Positions 54,766 to 62,638 of a DNA stretch of 64,000 nt are shown here, in pieces; the stretch's first letter is position 1, and every line of letters starts with the position of its first letter. The stretch lies in assembly GCF_044904675.1 (NCBI RefSeq), contig NZ_JADIKJ010000005.1, forward strand, positions 124,001 through 188,000, written 5' to 3'. The DNA is from Dyella_B jejuensis (GTDB taxonomy: Bacteria > Pseudomonadota > Gammaproteobacteria > Xanthomonadales > Rhodanobacteraceae). The position numbers and the translations under genes are program-made. Below the pieces are notes generated by a model, which was given only the letters and a program-made list of their open reading frames with translations, was not told where the DNA came from and searched no databases.

Positions 54766-55512
54766 ATGAGTCCGTCCCATCCACGCCCGGTCGCGTTGAT
54801 CACGGGCGGCGCTAGGCGTATCGGCGCCGTGATCGCCCGCACCCTGCATGCGGCGGGTTATGACCTCGCGCTGCACTGCCGGCATTCGACCGATGAAGCG
54901 GATGCGCTCAACGCCGAACTGACCGCGCAACGCGCCGGCAGCATGCTGCTGCTGCAGGCCGACCTTGCCGATACCGAAGGCTTGCCGCGGCTGGTCGAGG
55001 CAACGCTTGCGCGCTATGGCCGCCTGGATGCCCTGGTCAACAATGCGTCGGCGTTCTATCCCACGCCCATGGGCACCGCGACGCTCGCGCAATGGAACGA
55101 GCTGTTCGCTTCCAATGCGCAGGCTCCGTTCTTCCTTACCCAGGCTGCACTGCCCGCGCTGCGCGCGGCGCGCGGCGCCGTCGTCAACATGGTGGATATC
55201 TACGCCGAGCGCGGGCTGGACAGCCATCCCATCTATGTCATGGCCAAAGCCGCGCTGGCCGGCATGACCCGTTCGCTGGCGCTGGACCTCGGCCCGGACG
55301 TGCGCATCAACGGCATTGCGCCCGGCGCGGTGTTATGGCCGAGCGACAACAAGCCTTACGAAGACCAGCAAGCGCTGCTGGCCCGCACGCCGCTCAAGCG
55401 CGCCGGCGATCCCCGCGATGTCGCCAGCGCAGTGCTGTGGCTGCTGCGCGACGCGCCGTTCGTGACCGGGCAGATCCTTCGGATCGATGGCGGGCGTACG
55501 GTCTCGGTCTGA
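54766..55512 (+). CDS. Pteridine reductase-type short-chain dehydrogenase (FolM-like)
   Basis: 248 aa SDR, NADPH-dependent. The cofactor motif is TGGARRIG (13-20), the Arg-Arg variant typical of pteridine reductases (PTR1/FolM), and NNAS is present. The catalytic positions are Asp144 in place of the usual SDR Ser (NMVDIYAE), Tyr157 and Lys161 (YVMAK); that Asp replacement is a pteridine-reductase trait. Expected to reduce dihydrobiopterin, dihydromonapterin or dihydrofolate. GGAG lies 8 nt before ATG 54766. It converges on folK, fitting a pterin role. Confidence 0.88.
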   Translation: MSPSHPRPVALITGGARRIGAVIARTLHAAGYDLALHCRHSTDEADALNAELTAQRAGSMLLLQADLADTEGLPRLVEATLARYGRLDALVNNASAFYPTPMGTATLAQWNELFASNAQAPFFLTQAALPALRAARGAVVNMVDIYAERGLDSHPIYVMAKAALAGMTRSLALDLGPDVRINGIAPGAVLWPSDNKPYEDQQALLARTPLKRAGDPRDVASAVLWLLRDAPFVTGQILRIDGGRTVSV

Positions 55513-55517
55513 ACGCA

Positions 55518-56021
55518 TCAGGCCTCGGTCGGCGGTTGCACCAGCGTCACCGGCGTAAGCGGTTCACGCTCCACCGGAAAAACCGCCCACAGTTCGCCCA
55601 GGGTGATGCCGCTGACCGGATGGCGCACCGCGGGCGCGATATCGGCCATCGGCTTGAGCACGAACGCATACTTCAATTCCGTGCGCGGGATATCCAGATG
55701 CGCCGGGCCGCGCATCACCAGGTCGTCGTAGAGCACGATGTCGACGTCGAGCGTGCGATCGGAATAACGCGGCACGTCGCGACGCCGGCCGTGGCGATCT
55801 TCCAGCGCATGCAGCCATACGTGCAGGTCGACCGGTCCAAGCTCGGTATCCAGGCCCACGGCCAGATTGATGAACTCGGCACCGTCGAAGCCTACCGACG
55901 CATTGCGATAGGCCGGCGATACCTGAAGGTGGCCGAAACGCGCGCGCAGCTCATCCAGCGCGTCGCACAGGTAACGATGTGGCTCGACATTCGAGCCCAA
56001 GCTTAGATAGACGCGCGCCAT
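55518..56021 (-). CDS. folK: 2-amino-4-hydroxy-6-hydroxymethyldihydropteridine diphosphokinase FolK
   Basis: HPPK, which pyrophosphorylates 6-hydroxymethyl-dihydropterin for folate synthesis. It has 167 aa. The N-terminal VYLSLGSNVEPHRYL, middle FINLAVGLDTEL, and the signature RYSDRTLDVDIVLYDD with DIPRTELKYAFVLKPMADIAP are diagnostic. It lies 13 nt upstream of the folB stop side in the same direction, so folB-folK form an operon read on the minus strand (folB first). Confidence 0.95.
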   Translation of the reverse strand: MARVYLSLGSNVEPHRYLCDALDELRARFGHLQVSPAYRNASVGFDGAEFINLAVGLDTELGPVDLHVWLHALEDRHGRRRDVPRYSDRTLDVDIVLYDDLVMRGPAHLDIPRTELKYAFVLKPMADIAPAVRHPVSGITLGELWAVFPVEREPLTPVTLVQPPTEA

Positions 56022-56034
56022 GGCTGAAATGCTC

Positions 56035-56391
56035 CTATGGCCGCGTGCCGCGTTCGATCATCACGCCGACGGCTTTGGCCCCGCGCACCGCGCCCGGCTT
56101 GGACAATTTCAAACGCACCCAGGCCACGCCGAATTCTTCCCGGATGATCTTCGCGCATCCCTCGGCCAGCGTCTCGACCAGACCATAGTTGGATTCGCTG
56201 ATGTAGGCGATCAGCCGCTTGGACACATCCTTGTAGTTGAGCGTGTGGGCGATATCGTCGGTAGCGGCGGGCACGGTGTTGTCGAAGGCCATTTCGACAT
56301 CCAGCGAAAGTCGCTGTCGCACGCGCCGCTCCCAATCGTAGATGCCGATGACGGTATCGACGCGCAGGTCTTCAATGAAAACGATATCCAT
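56035..56391 (-). CDS. folB: Dihydroneopterin aldolase FolB
   Basis: Cleaves dihydroneopterin to 6-hydroxymethyl-dihydropterin. It has 118 aa, the usual size. It starts MDIVFIEDLRVDTVIGIYDWE, the conserved first strand and catalytic region, followed by LNYKDVSKRLIAYI and FGLVETLAE-like YGLVETLAEG, and ends with KPGAVRGAKAVGV. ATG 56391 was chosen because the family starts there; the longer frame reads into tsaD. It is followed by folK with a 13-nt gap. Confidence 0.94.
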   Translation of the reverse strand: MDIVFIEDLRVDTVIGIYDWERRVRQRLSLDVEMAFDNTVPAATDDIAHTLNYKDVSKRLIAYISESNYGLVETLAEGCAKIIREEFGVAWVRLKLSKPGAVRGAKAVGVMIERGTRP

Positions 56392-56432
56392 GTGTCCAAG
56401 TGTGCCAAGAAGTAAAAAGCGCAACGACGCGG

Positions 56433-57476
56433 TCAGGCCGCTGGCGGCAGGGTCTGCAGATCCCAGCGCGGGAATACCTGTACCGATGGATCCTGGTGCT
56501 GGCCATGGGCCAGCCGGATGGCGCCGGCCAGTGCGATCATCGCACCGTTGTCGGTACAAAACTGCAATCGCGGAAAATAGGTTTTGAAACCATCCCTGGC
56601 GCCAGCGGCCGCCAGCTCTTCGCGCAGGCGCCGGTTGGCGCCGACGCCACCGGCGATCACCAGCCGGCTTGCCCCGGTTGCGGCCAAAGCGCGCCGGCAT
56701 TTGATCAGCAGCGTCTCGACGATCGCCTCCTCGAAGGCCCGCGCGATGTCGGCGCGCGTCTGTTCGCTGCGGTCGGACTGCTGCCAGGCCAGCAGCACCT
56801 GGGTCTTGAGCCCGGAGAAACTGAAATCGAGCCCTGGCCGATCGGTCATCGGACGGGAGAAACGGAACGCCCCGGGCCGGCCGCTGCCGGCCAGCGCCGC
56901 CAGCGCGGGACCGCCGGGATAGGGCAACCCCATCAGCTTGGCAGTCTTGTCGAACGCCTCGCCAGCAGCATCGTCCAGGGTATCGCCCAGGATGCGATAA
57001 CGCCCGATCGCCTGCACTTCCACCAGCATCGAATGGCCACCCGATACCAGCAAGGCCACGAACGACGGCTCGGGCGGATCTTCTTCCAGCAGCGGGGCCA
57101 GCAGATGCCCTTCCATATGGTGTATGCCGATGGCCGGCACACCCAGCGCCCAGGCCAGCGCGCGGCCGGTGGCGGCCCCTACCAGCAGGGCGCCGACCAG
57201 CCCGGGGCCCGCCGTGTAGGCCACGCCGCCCAGATCCGCCGGCGCCAGTCCCGCCTGGGCCAGCGCTTCGCGTACCAACGGCAGCAGTTTGCGCACGTGA
57301 TCGCGGCTGGCCAGTTCCGGCACTACGCCGCCGTAATCGGCATGCAGTTTGATCTGCGTGTACAGCGCGTGCGCCAGCAAGCCGTTCCCCGGCGCCCGCG
57401 GTTCCCAGCGCAGCAACGCCACGCCGGTTTCGTCGCAGGACGTTTCGATGCCCAGGATCGGGCGCTGGTTAGCCAT
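56433..57476 (-). CDS. tsaD: tRNA N6-threonylcarbamoyladenosine synthase subunit TsaD
   Basis: Transfers the threonylcarbamoyl group to A37 of ANN-decoding tRNAs. It has 347 aa of ASKHA fold. Motifs: LGIETSCDETGVAL at the N-terminus, metal-binding His120 and His124 (HHMEGH), VSGGHSMLVEV, DDAAGEAFDKTAKLMGLPYPGG, and the C-terminal CTDNGAMIA with the metal Asp. ATG 57476 starts the first conserved strand; the upstream extension is not conserved sequence. It is divergent from rpsU, a common gammaproteobacterial arrangement. Confidence 0.96.
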   Translation of the reverse strand: MANQRPILGIETSCDETGVALLRWEPRAPGNGLLAHALYTQIKLHADYGGVVPELASRDHVRKLLPLVREALAQAGLAPADLGGVAYTAGPGLVGALLVGAATGRALAWALGVPAIGIHHMEGHLLAPLLEEDPPEPSFVALLVSGGHSMLVEVQAIGRYRILGDTLDDAAGEAFDKTAKLMGLPYPGGPALAALAGSGRPGAFRFSRPMTDRPGLDFSFSGLKTQVLLAWQQSDRSEQTRADIARAFEEAIVETLLIKCRRALAATGASRLVIAGGVGANRRLREELAAAGARDGFKTYFPRLQFCTDNGAMIALAGAIRLAHGQHQDPSVQVFPRWDLQTLPPAA

Positions 57477-57635
57477 AGCGGGCATGGAGACAAGTCGGAA
57501 ACAGGCGATATCGCGGCACGGCATGGTATCGGTAAAGGCAGGAAGCCGGCACGGGAAACGGGGGAAATCCGGACGGAAAATGACAAATAATCCGTAATGC
57601 TGCGCGAGCGTCGTCCAGATTTCGTCCTCGTGCCT

Positions 57636-57665
57636 TTGAAATCTCGATCCGGTCGAGGGTATACT
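57636..57665 (+). promoter_or_regulatory. Sigma70-type promoter of rpsU
   Basis: TTGAAA (57636-57641) and TATACT (57660-57665) separated by 18 bp, close to consensus. It lies 47 bp before the rpsU ATG, which is itself preceded by CGGAG. Good position for the macromolecular-synthesis operon promoter. Confidence 0.8.
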
Positions 57666-57712
57666 TTGCGGCTCGCCCGGTTCTGCGGGCACGTTTACTA
57701 CCCGGAGTTTCC

Positions 57713-57928
57713 ATGCCCAGCGTAAAAGTTCGCGAGAACGAGCCGTTCGAACTCGCCCTGCGCCGCTTCAAGCGCACCTGCGAAAAGGCCGGCGTACTCG
57801 CCGAAACCCGCAAGCGGGAGTTCTACGAAAAGCCGACCCAGGAACGCAAGCGCAAGCGCGCCGCCGCCGTGAAGCGTCACCTGCGCCGCCTGTCGCGCGA
57901 CGTTTCGCGCAAGACTCGCCTGTACTGA
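57713..57928 (+). CDS. rpsU: 30S ribosomal protein S21
   Basis: 71 aa small-subunit protein, very basic. The N-terminal PSVKVRENEPFELALRRFKR and the Arg/Lys-rich C-terminus match bS21. It is the first gene of the rpsU-dnaG block, with a clear promoter upstream and a hairpin downstream that may set its level relative to dnaG. Confidence 0.98.
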   Translation: MPSVKVRENEPFELALRRFKRTCEKAGVLAETRKREFYEKPTQERKRKRAAAVKRHLRRLSRDVSRKTRLY

Positions 57929-58035
57929 GCCCTGCCCGCCTCCGGGCGGATCCGGTCCGGGCCAGCCCGTACCGAACCCAGGGCCCGCAGCCGGCGCGTC
58001 CATTCGCAGCCGCTGCCAGCAAGGCACTTGCACTG

Positions 58036-58063
58036 GCCGACGTTGCCCCGCAACGTCGGCTTT
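58036..58063 (+). terminator. Terminator or attenuator after rpsU
   Basis: Perfect 10-bp stem GCCGACGTTG / CAACGTCGGC with a 5-nt loop CCCCG, followed by TTTGTG. The T-run is short, so partial read-through into yqeY-dnaG is expected, similar to the attenuated rpsU-dnaG junction known in enterobacteria. Confidence 0.65.
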
Positions 58064-58086
58064 GTGCTTTCCGAAGGAGCCAACGC

Positions 58087-58533
58087 ATGTCACTGAAACA
58101 ACAGCTCACCGAGGATATGAAGAGCGCCATGCGCGGCGGCGACAAGCACCGCCTCGGCGTGATCCGCCTGATCCTGGCCGCCATCAAGCAGCGTGAAGTG
58201 GACGAGCGGATCGAACTGGACGATATCCAGGTGATCGCCGCGCTGGAGAAAATGCTCAAGCAGCGCAAGGATTCGGTCAGCCAGTACAGCCAGGCCGGTC
58301 GCGATGACCTGGCCGAGGTGGAGCGTGCCGAAATGGCCGTGATCGAAGGCTACCTGCCGGCCAAAATGAGCGATGCCGAGGTCGAGGCGCTGATCGTGGC
58401 CGCCATCGCCGAAATCGGCGCGAACAGCCCGCGCGACATGGGCAAGGTGGTCGCCGTCGTCAAGCAAAAGACCGCCGGCCGCGCCGACATGGCGCAGGTC
58501 TCGGCACGCATCAAGGCGCGCCTGGGCGGTTGA
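58087..58533 (+). CDS. yqeY: YqeY/GatB-tail domain protein
   Basis: 148 aa, helical, homologous to the C-terminal tRNA-binding domain of GatB. The family marks MRGGDKHRLGVIRLILAAIK, KQRKDSVSQYSQAGRDDL and YLPAKMSD are present, as is MGKVVAVVKQK near the end. Function is not settled. AAGGAG stands 5 nt upstream of the ATG. Its position between rpsU and dnaG is common in xanthomonads. Confidence 0.92.
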   Translation: MSLKQQLTEDMKSAMRGGDKHRLGVIRLILAAIKQREVDERIELDDIQVIAALEKMLKQRKDSVSQYSQAGRDDLAEVERAEMAVIEGYLPAKMSDAEVEALIVAAIAEIGANSPRDMGKVVAVVKQKTAGRADMAQVSARIKARLGG

Positions 58534-58641
58534 CCGGCGCCGGTGCTTCCCTTGCACGCCCCCCCTTGCATGCCGTGGCGCCATCTTCACACCCGCAAGG
58601 CTTAGATTCGTTCACCGCAGGACGCTCTCAAGGAGAACAGC

Positions 58642-58812
58642 ATGCTCAAGTGGGCCATCATCTTTGCCATCGTCTCGCTGATTTCCGGCTGGCTGGGCTT
58701 CGGCACGCTTTCCGGCGTCGCCGCCACCATCGCGAAAGTCCTGTTCGCCATTTTCGTGATCATCTTCCTGATCGCCATCCTGGCCGTGATCGGGCTGATC
58801 CACGTTCTTTAG
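58642..58812 (+). CDS. DUF1328 small membrane protein (YtjA-like, 56 aa)
   Basis: A short gene that is easily missed. AAGGAGA lies 5 nt before ATG 58642. The product starts MLKWAIIFAIVSLISGWLG and has two membrane helices (about 4-22 and 30-54), with FGTLSGVAATIAKVLFAIF between and within them. This pattern is diagnostic of DUF1328/YtjA, a family of unknown function often induced in stationary phase. It sits between yqeY and dnaG and is probably co-transcribed or separately stress-regulated. Confidence 0.88.
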   Translation: MLKWAIIFAIVSLISGWLGFGTLSGVAATIAKVLFAIFVIIFLIAILAVIGLIHVL

Positions 58813-58929
58813 CGCCTTGCGCAAACCCGCGTGCGGCAGTGCGTGGCCAGGGCCCGGTCACGCTATCGCGTAACCCGTGCCGGGTTAGCGTTACGCGAAT
58901 AGTCGAACAGGCCCTAGACTAGCCAGACT

Positions 58930-60666
58930 ATGCGCGGCCGCATCCCCGATAGCTTCATCGACGAGCTGCTTGCTCGCGTCGACATCGTCGACGTGATCGA
59001 GCGGCGCGTGCCGTTGAAGAAGGCCGGGCGCGAATGGACCGCCTGCTGTCCATTCCACAACGAGCGCACACCGTCGTTCTACGTCAGCCCGGCCAAGCAG
59101 TTCTTCCATTGCTTCGGTTGCGGCGCGCATGGCAGCGCGATCAAGTTCCTGATGGATTACGAGCGCCTGGAATTTCCAGACGCCGTGGAGGAACTGGCGC
59201 AAGCGGTGGGCCTAAAAGTGCCCTACGAAGGAGCCCGCGACAACGCCCCGCGCGAAGACAAGACCGATCTCTACGCCGTGCTCGACGCCGCCGCGCGCTG
59301 GTACGAAGGCGAGCTGCCCAGGAGCGCCGAAGCCAAGACCTATTGCAGCAAGCGCGGACTGGACGCCGATACCATCGCACGCTTCCGCATCGGCTGGGCG
59401 CCGGCCGGCTTCGATGGCGTGATCCGCAGCCTCGGCAGCAGCGAGCGTCGCATGCAACTGCTGACCGAAGCGGGCATGGTCGCCAACAACGAACGCGGCA
59501 ACAAATACGATCGCTTTCGCGAGCGGCTGATGTTTCCGATCATGGATCGCCGCGGCCGCGTCATCGCATTCGGCGGCAGGGTCCTGCAATCGGAGCAAGG
59601 CCCCAAATACCTCAATTCCCCGGAAACCCCGCTCTTCCACAAGGGCCGCGAGCTGTTCGCGCTGTGGCAGGTCAAGCAGGCCAATAGCAGCCTCGCGCGC
59701 ATCGTGGTGGTGGAAGGCTATATGGACGTGATCGCGCTGCATCAGGCGGGCCTGCCGATCGCCGTCGCCACGCTCGGCACCGCGACCACCCCCGAACATA
59801 CCGAAGTACTGTTTCGCGCCGCACCGGATGTGGTGTTCTGCTTCGATGGCGATCGCGCCGGCCGTTCGGCGGCATGGAAGGCGCTTGAATCGGCGTTGCC
59901 GCGCCTGCGCGATGGACGCCAGGCCTATTTCCTGTTCCTGCCCGAAGGCGAAGATCCGGACACGCTGGTACGCAAGGAAGGCAAAGAGGGATTCGAAAAA
60001 CGCCTGCGCGAAGCCACGCCACTATCGGAATATTTTTTCGGCGAACTCGCCCGCGATGTCGACGTGGCCAGCCTCGACGGCCGCGCGCGGCTGGCTGAGC
60101 GCGCACGCCCGTTGATTGCACGATTGCCCGATGGCGCGTTCCGCGACCTGATGGCGCAGGAACTGGAAAAACGCAGCGGCGCACGCGCGGTGCTGGAGGC
60201 CGAGCCATCCGCACGGCGCGCCGTGCAAAGACCGGTTGCCGTGCAACGCTCGCTGGTACGCAGTGCCATTGCGCTGCTGCTGGCGCAGCCCGGCCTGGCC
60301 GACCAGGTCGACAAGCCCTATGGTTTCCTGCGCCTGGCCAAGCCCGGCGTCGACCTGCTGGCCGAATTGCTGGACACGGCGCGCGCCCGTCCGGGCATCA
60401 ACCCGGCCATGCTGGTGGAACATTTCGCCGAACGCCCCGAACACGCCGCCCTGCAAAAGCTCATGGCTGCCACCGTGGTCGGCGAACCGGAAATACAACG
60501 CATCGAATTTTTCGACGCCCTCGCGCGCATGGAACAGCAGGTCATCGACCAGCGGCGCGACGCGCTGGTCAAGAAAAACCGTGATGGCGTGCTGGATAGC
60601 GCCGAGAAAGCGGAACTTCGGGAACTGCTGGCAGCACGCGCACCCGCGCCCGCCGCCACTTCCTGA
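58930..60666 (+). CDS. dnaG: DNA primase DnaG
   Basis: Makes RNA primers for replication. It has 578 aa. The zinc-binding domain has Cys40, His43, Cys61 and Cys64 (CPFHNERTPSF, CFGCG). The polymerase core includes GRRGRVIAFGGR-like DRRGRVIAFGG. The TOPRIM fold has the Glu of VVEGYMDVIAL (about 261) and the Asp pair of CFDGDRAG (about 303-305). The C-terminal helicase-binding region (about 435-570) has RIEFFDALARM. The gene after it is dedA and not rpoD. Confidence 0.96.
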   Translation: MRGRIPDSFIDELLARVDIVDVIERRVPLKKAGREWTACCPFHNERTPSFYVSPAKQFFHCFGCGAHGSAIKFLMDYERLEFPDAVEELAQAVGLKVPYEGARDNAPREDKTDLYAVLDAAARWYEGELPRSAEAKTYCSKRGLDADTIARFRIGWAPAGFDGVIRSLGSSERRMQLLTEAGMVANNERGNKYDRFRERLMFPIMDRRGRVIAFGGRVLQSEQGPKYLNSPETPLFHKGRELFALWQVKQANSSLARIVVVEGYMDVIALHQAGLPIAVATLGTATTPEHTEVLFRAAPDVVFCFDGDRAGRSAAWKALESALPRLRDGRQAYFLFLPEGEDPDTLVRKEGKEGFEKRLREATPLSEYFFGELARDVDVASLDGRARLAERARPLIARLPDGAFRDLMAQELEKRSGARAVLEAEPSARRAVQRPVAVQRSLVRSAIALLLAQPGLADQVDKPYGFLRLAKPGVDLLAELLDTARARPGINPAMLVEHFAERPEHAALQKLMAATVVGEPEIQRIEFFDALARMEQQVIDQRRDALVKKNRDGVLDSAEKAELRELLAARAPAPAATS

Positions 60667-60707
60667 CCGGCGTCCCGCCACTTTTATTCCAAGCACAAGG
60701 ATCGTCG

Positions 60708-61325
60708 ATGGAATTGCTTGAACGCCTGATCGCCGTCTTCGCCGAGCACGGCTATATGGCCGTGTTTATCGCTCTGCTGCTGTGCGGCGCGGGCGTACCG
60801 CTGCCCGAAGACATCACGCTGGTTGCCGGCGGCGTGATCGCCGGCCTCGGCTACGCCAACGTGCACGTCATGGCCGCTGTCACCCTAGCCGGCGTGCTGG
60901 CCGGCGATGCCGGCATGTTCCTGCTCGGTCATCATTATGGCGAGCGCATCTTGCAATGGCGTCCGGTCGCCTTGCTGATGCCGCCGCGCCGCTACGCAAA
61001 AATGCAGGAAAAATTCGCGCGCTACGGCAACCGCCTGATGTTCTTCGCGCGCTTCCTGCCGGGCATGCGCACGGCGGTCTACATCACCGCCGGCGCCACG
61101 CATCGGGTCAGCTTCTGGCGGTTCCTGCTGCTCGACGGCGTGGCCGCGCTGATCAGCGTGCCGCTCTGGGTCTATCTCGGCTATTTCGGCGCGAACCGGC
61201 GCGAATGGCTGGGAACGTGGATCCATCGCGGGCAAAGCAGCTTATGGATGTTGGCCGGCGCGTTGCTCTTGATCGCCCTCGCACTGTGGTGGCGGCATCG
61301 GCGGCGTAGGCGGCAACGCCATTGA
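60708..61325 (+). CDS. DedA family membrane protein
   Basis: 205 aa inner-membrane protein. Signature residues GVPLPEDITLVAGG (the acidic residue is in the re-entrant loop) and FARFLPGMRTAVYITAGATH (essential Arg residues) mark the DedA family, which includes undecaprenyl-phosphate and phospholipid flippases. The C-terminus is Arg-rich (RRRRRQRH). It starts 41 nt after dnaG, with AAGGATCG upstream, so it is probably in the same operon. Confidence 0.9.
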   Translation: MELLERLIAVFAEHGYMAVFIALLLCGAGVPLPEDITLVAGGVIAGLGYANVHVMAAVTLAGVLAGDAGMFLLGHHYGERILQWRPVALLMPPRRYAKMQEKFARYGNRLMFFARFLPGMRTAVYITAGATHRVSFWRFLLLDGVAALISVPLWVYLGYFGANRREWLGTWIHRGQSSLWMLAGALLLIALALWWRHRRRRRQRH

Positions 61326-61379
61326 GTTTCGCCGCAGCGAAGGCATCGCTCCGCCACCATCGCAGCATCGACCTCGCCG

Positions 61380-62141
61380 CTATGTGTGCAGTTGCGCACT
61401 CAGGCTCTTGAGGCTTTGCTGGTCTATCCGGATGAATCCACTGGTCGGCGTATCGAGGTCGGCGATCAGGCTCACCGCGATCGCCACCATCAGCACCGGT
61501 ACGAAGGTAGCCAGCATCGAACGATGCCGCTGGCCGTAGCCCACGACCACCGACGTGAGCACGGATAACAACGCCAACAGTGCCCAGATATCGGCGGGAA
61601 TGCGATTGAGCACGGCTGCCACCCGTTCGCTGTCCAGGTCGATCATCTCGTTAAGGGCCTGGGCATAGATTGCCACGATCGGCGTCTGGCTCTGTTGCGC
61701 CGCAGTCACCGCGCCGGCCCACAACGCATCCTGTATCCGCCGCGAATCTTCGACGGCATCCTGCCGCTCACGCTCCTCATCGTTCTTGTCGAAAATGGCA
61801 ATGCGTGCATCGACGTAGGCGCTTAGCAACGCTGGCGCGCGGCTCCTGATCGGTTCAGCCTGCATGGTGGCGCGCAAGTAAACGGTGCCGATCGCGTTGG
61901 CTTCGTCGACCACCAGCTTCTTGCGCTCATCGAAGCGGCTTACTGCCATCGACATGGCGAAGCCCAGCAACAGGCTGAGCAAGAGGGCGATCTGGTTGCG
62001 CGTTTCGTGGACTTGCTTTTCCCATTCCTTGCTGTCGCGGTCCTTGGCCAGCCCGCGCAGGCAAAAGCCAAGTTCGTGCGCCAGCAACAACGCCAGGCAA
62101 GTAACGAAGAACAGCACCAGCGGATGATCAAGCAAGTACAT
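61380..62141 (-). CDS. DUF4239 bestrophin-like membrane protein
   Basis: 253 aa. Four membrane segments (about 7-25, 50-68, 185-205 and 210-230) with the DUF4239 pattern LLGFAMSMAVSRFDERKKLVVDEANAIGTVYLR and RIPADIWALLALLSVLTSVVVGYG, both seen as continuous conserved stretches although split at helix ends. Related to bestrophin-like anion channels; function unknown. It converges on dedA with a 54-nt gap. Confidence 0.85.
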   Translation of the reverse strand: MYLLDHPLVLFFVTCLALLLAHELGFCLRGLAKDRDSKEWEKQVHETRNQIALLLSLLLGFAMSMAVSRFDERKKLVVDEANAIGTVYLRATMQAEPIRSRAPALLSAYVDARIAIFDKNDEERERQDAVEDSRRIQDALWAGAVTAAQQSQTPIVAIYAQALNEMIDLDSERVAAVLNRIPADIWALLALLSVLTSVVVGYGQRHRSMLATFVPVLMVAIAVSLIADLDTPTSGFIRIDQQSLKSLSAQLHT

Positions 62142-62638
62142 CGCCTTCCCCCTTTGCGAAGGTTCAATGCATGGCCGTCATAGTGCGCGGCGGCGTCCCG
62201 GGTTGTTTTCGCACTTTACCGATGGGGCGCCGTCCATGCATCCGTGCGCGGACCGGCGATCATCTGGATGAAGACGCCGGCAACGCGGCTATCCTGCCAA
62301 TTCCAACGCCACCCTGGCGATTGCGTCAGCCGGCAGCCTCTATACCCGCGGATCATCTGCGCATGAAGCAGGAACGTATCTGCGGGTCATCCAGACGCAT
62401 GCCACGACATGCGGCATCAAGCATCGCATGCCGGAACGAGCCGATAGAACCCATGCGCTATCGGCTTCCCGCCGCCGTGCGCACTTAACCTGACCAGATG
62501 CGGTTAAGCAACCCGCATGCCGCCGTCACGACGGTTAAACGACTCGATGCATATACGCATACACCAGGGATCTGCCGCGACACACAAAAGCTCGCCACAC
62601 ATCGTTGATGGGGCGCATAACACGTGCGAGGTAACGCA
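62142..62638. other. Intergenic region with GGTTAA inverted repeats ahead of the HMG-CoA reductase-like gene
   Basis: About 500 bases without a supported gene. CTTAACC-N11-GGTTAAG (62484-62508) is a 7+7 inverted repeat, and a third GGTTAA lies at about 62533. Together they form a candidate operator 130 bp before the reductase start. AT content rises from here on. GAGGT at 62628-62632 is the ribosome site for ATG 62639. Confidence 0.4.

Noticed and set aside
62171..62488. 105-codon plus-strand frame before the HMG-CoA reductase-like gene
   Set aside because: No ribosome site or coding character, and not continuous with the downstream gene.
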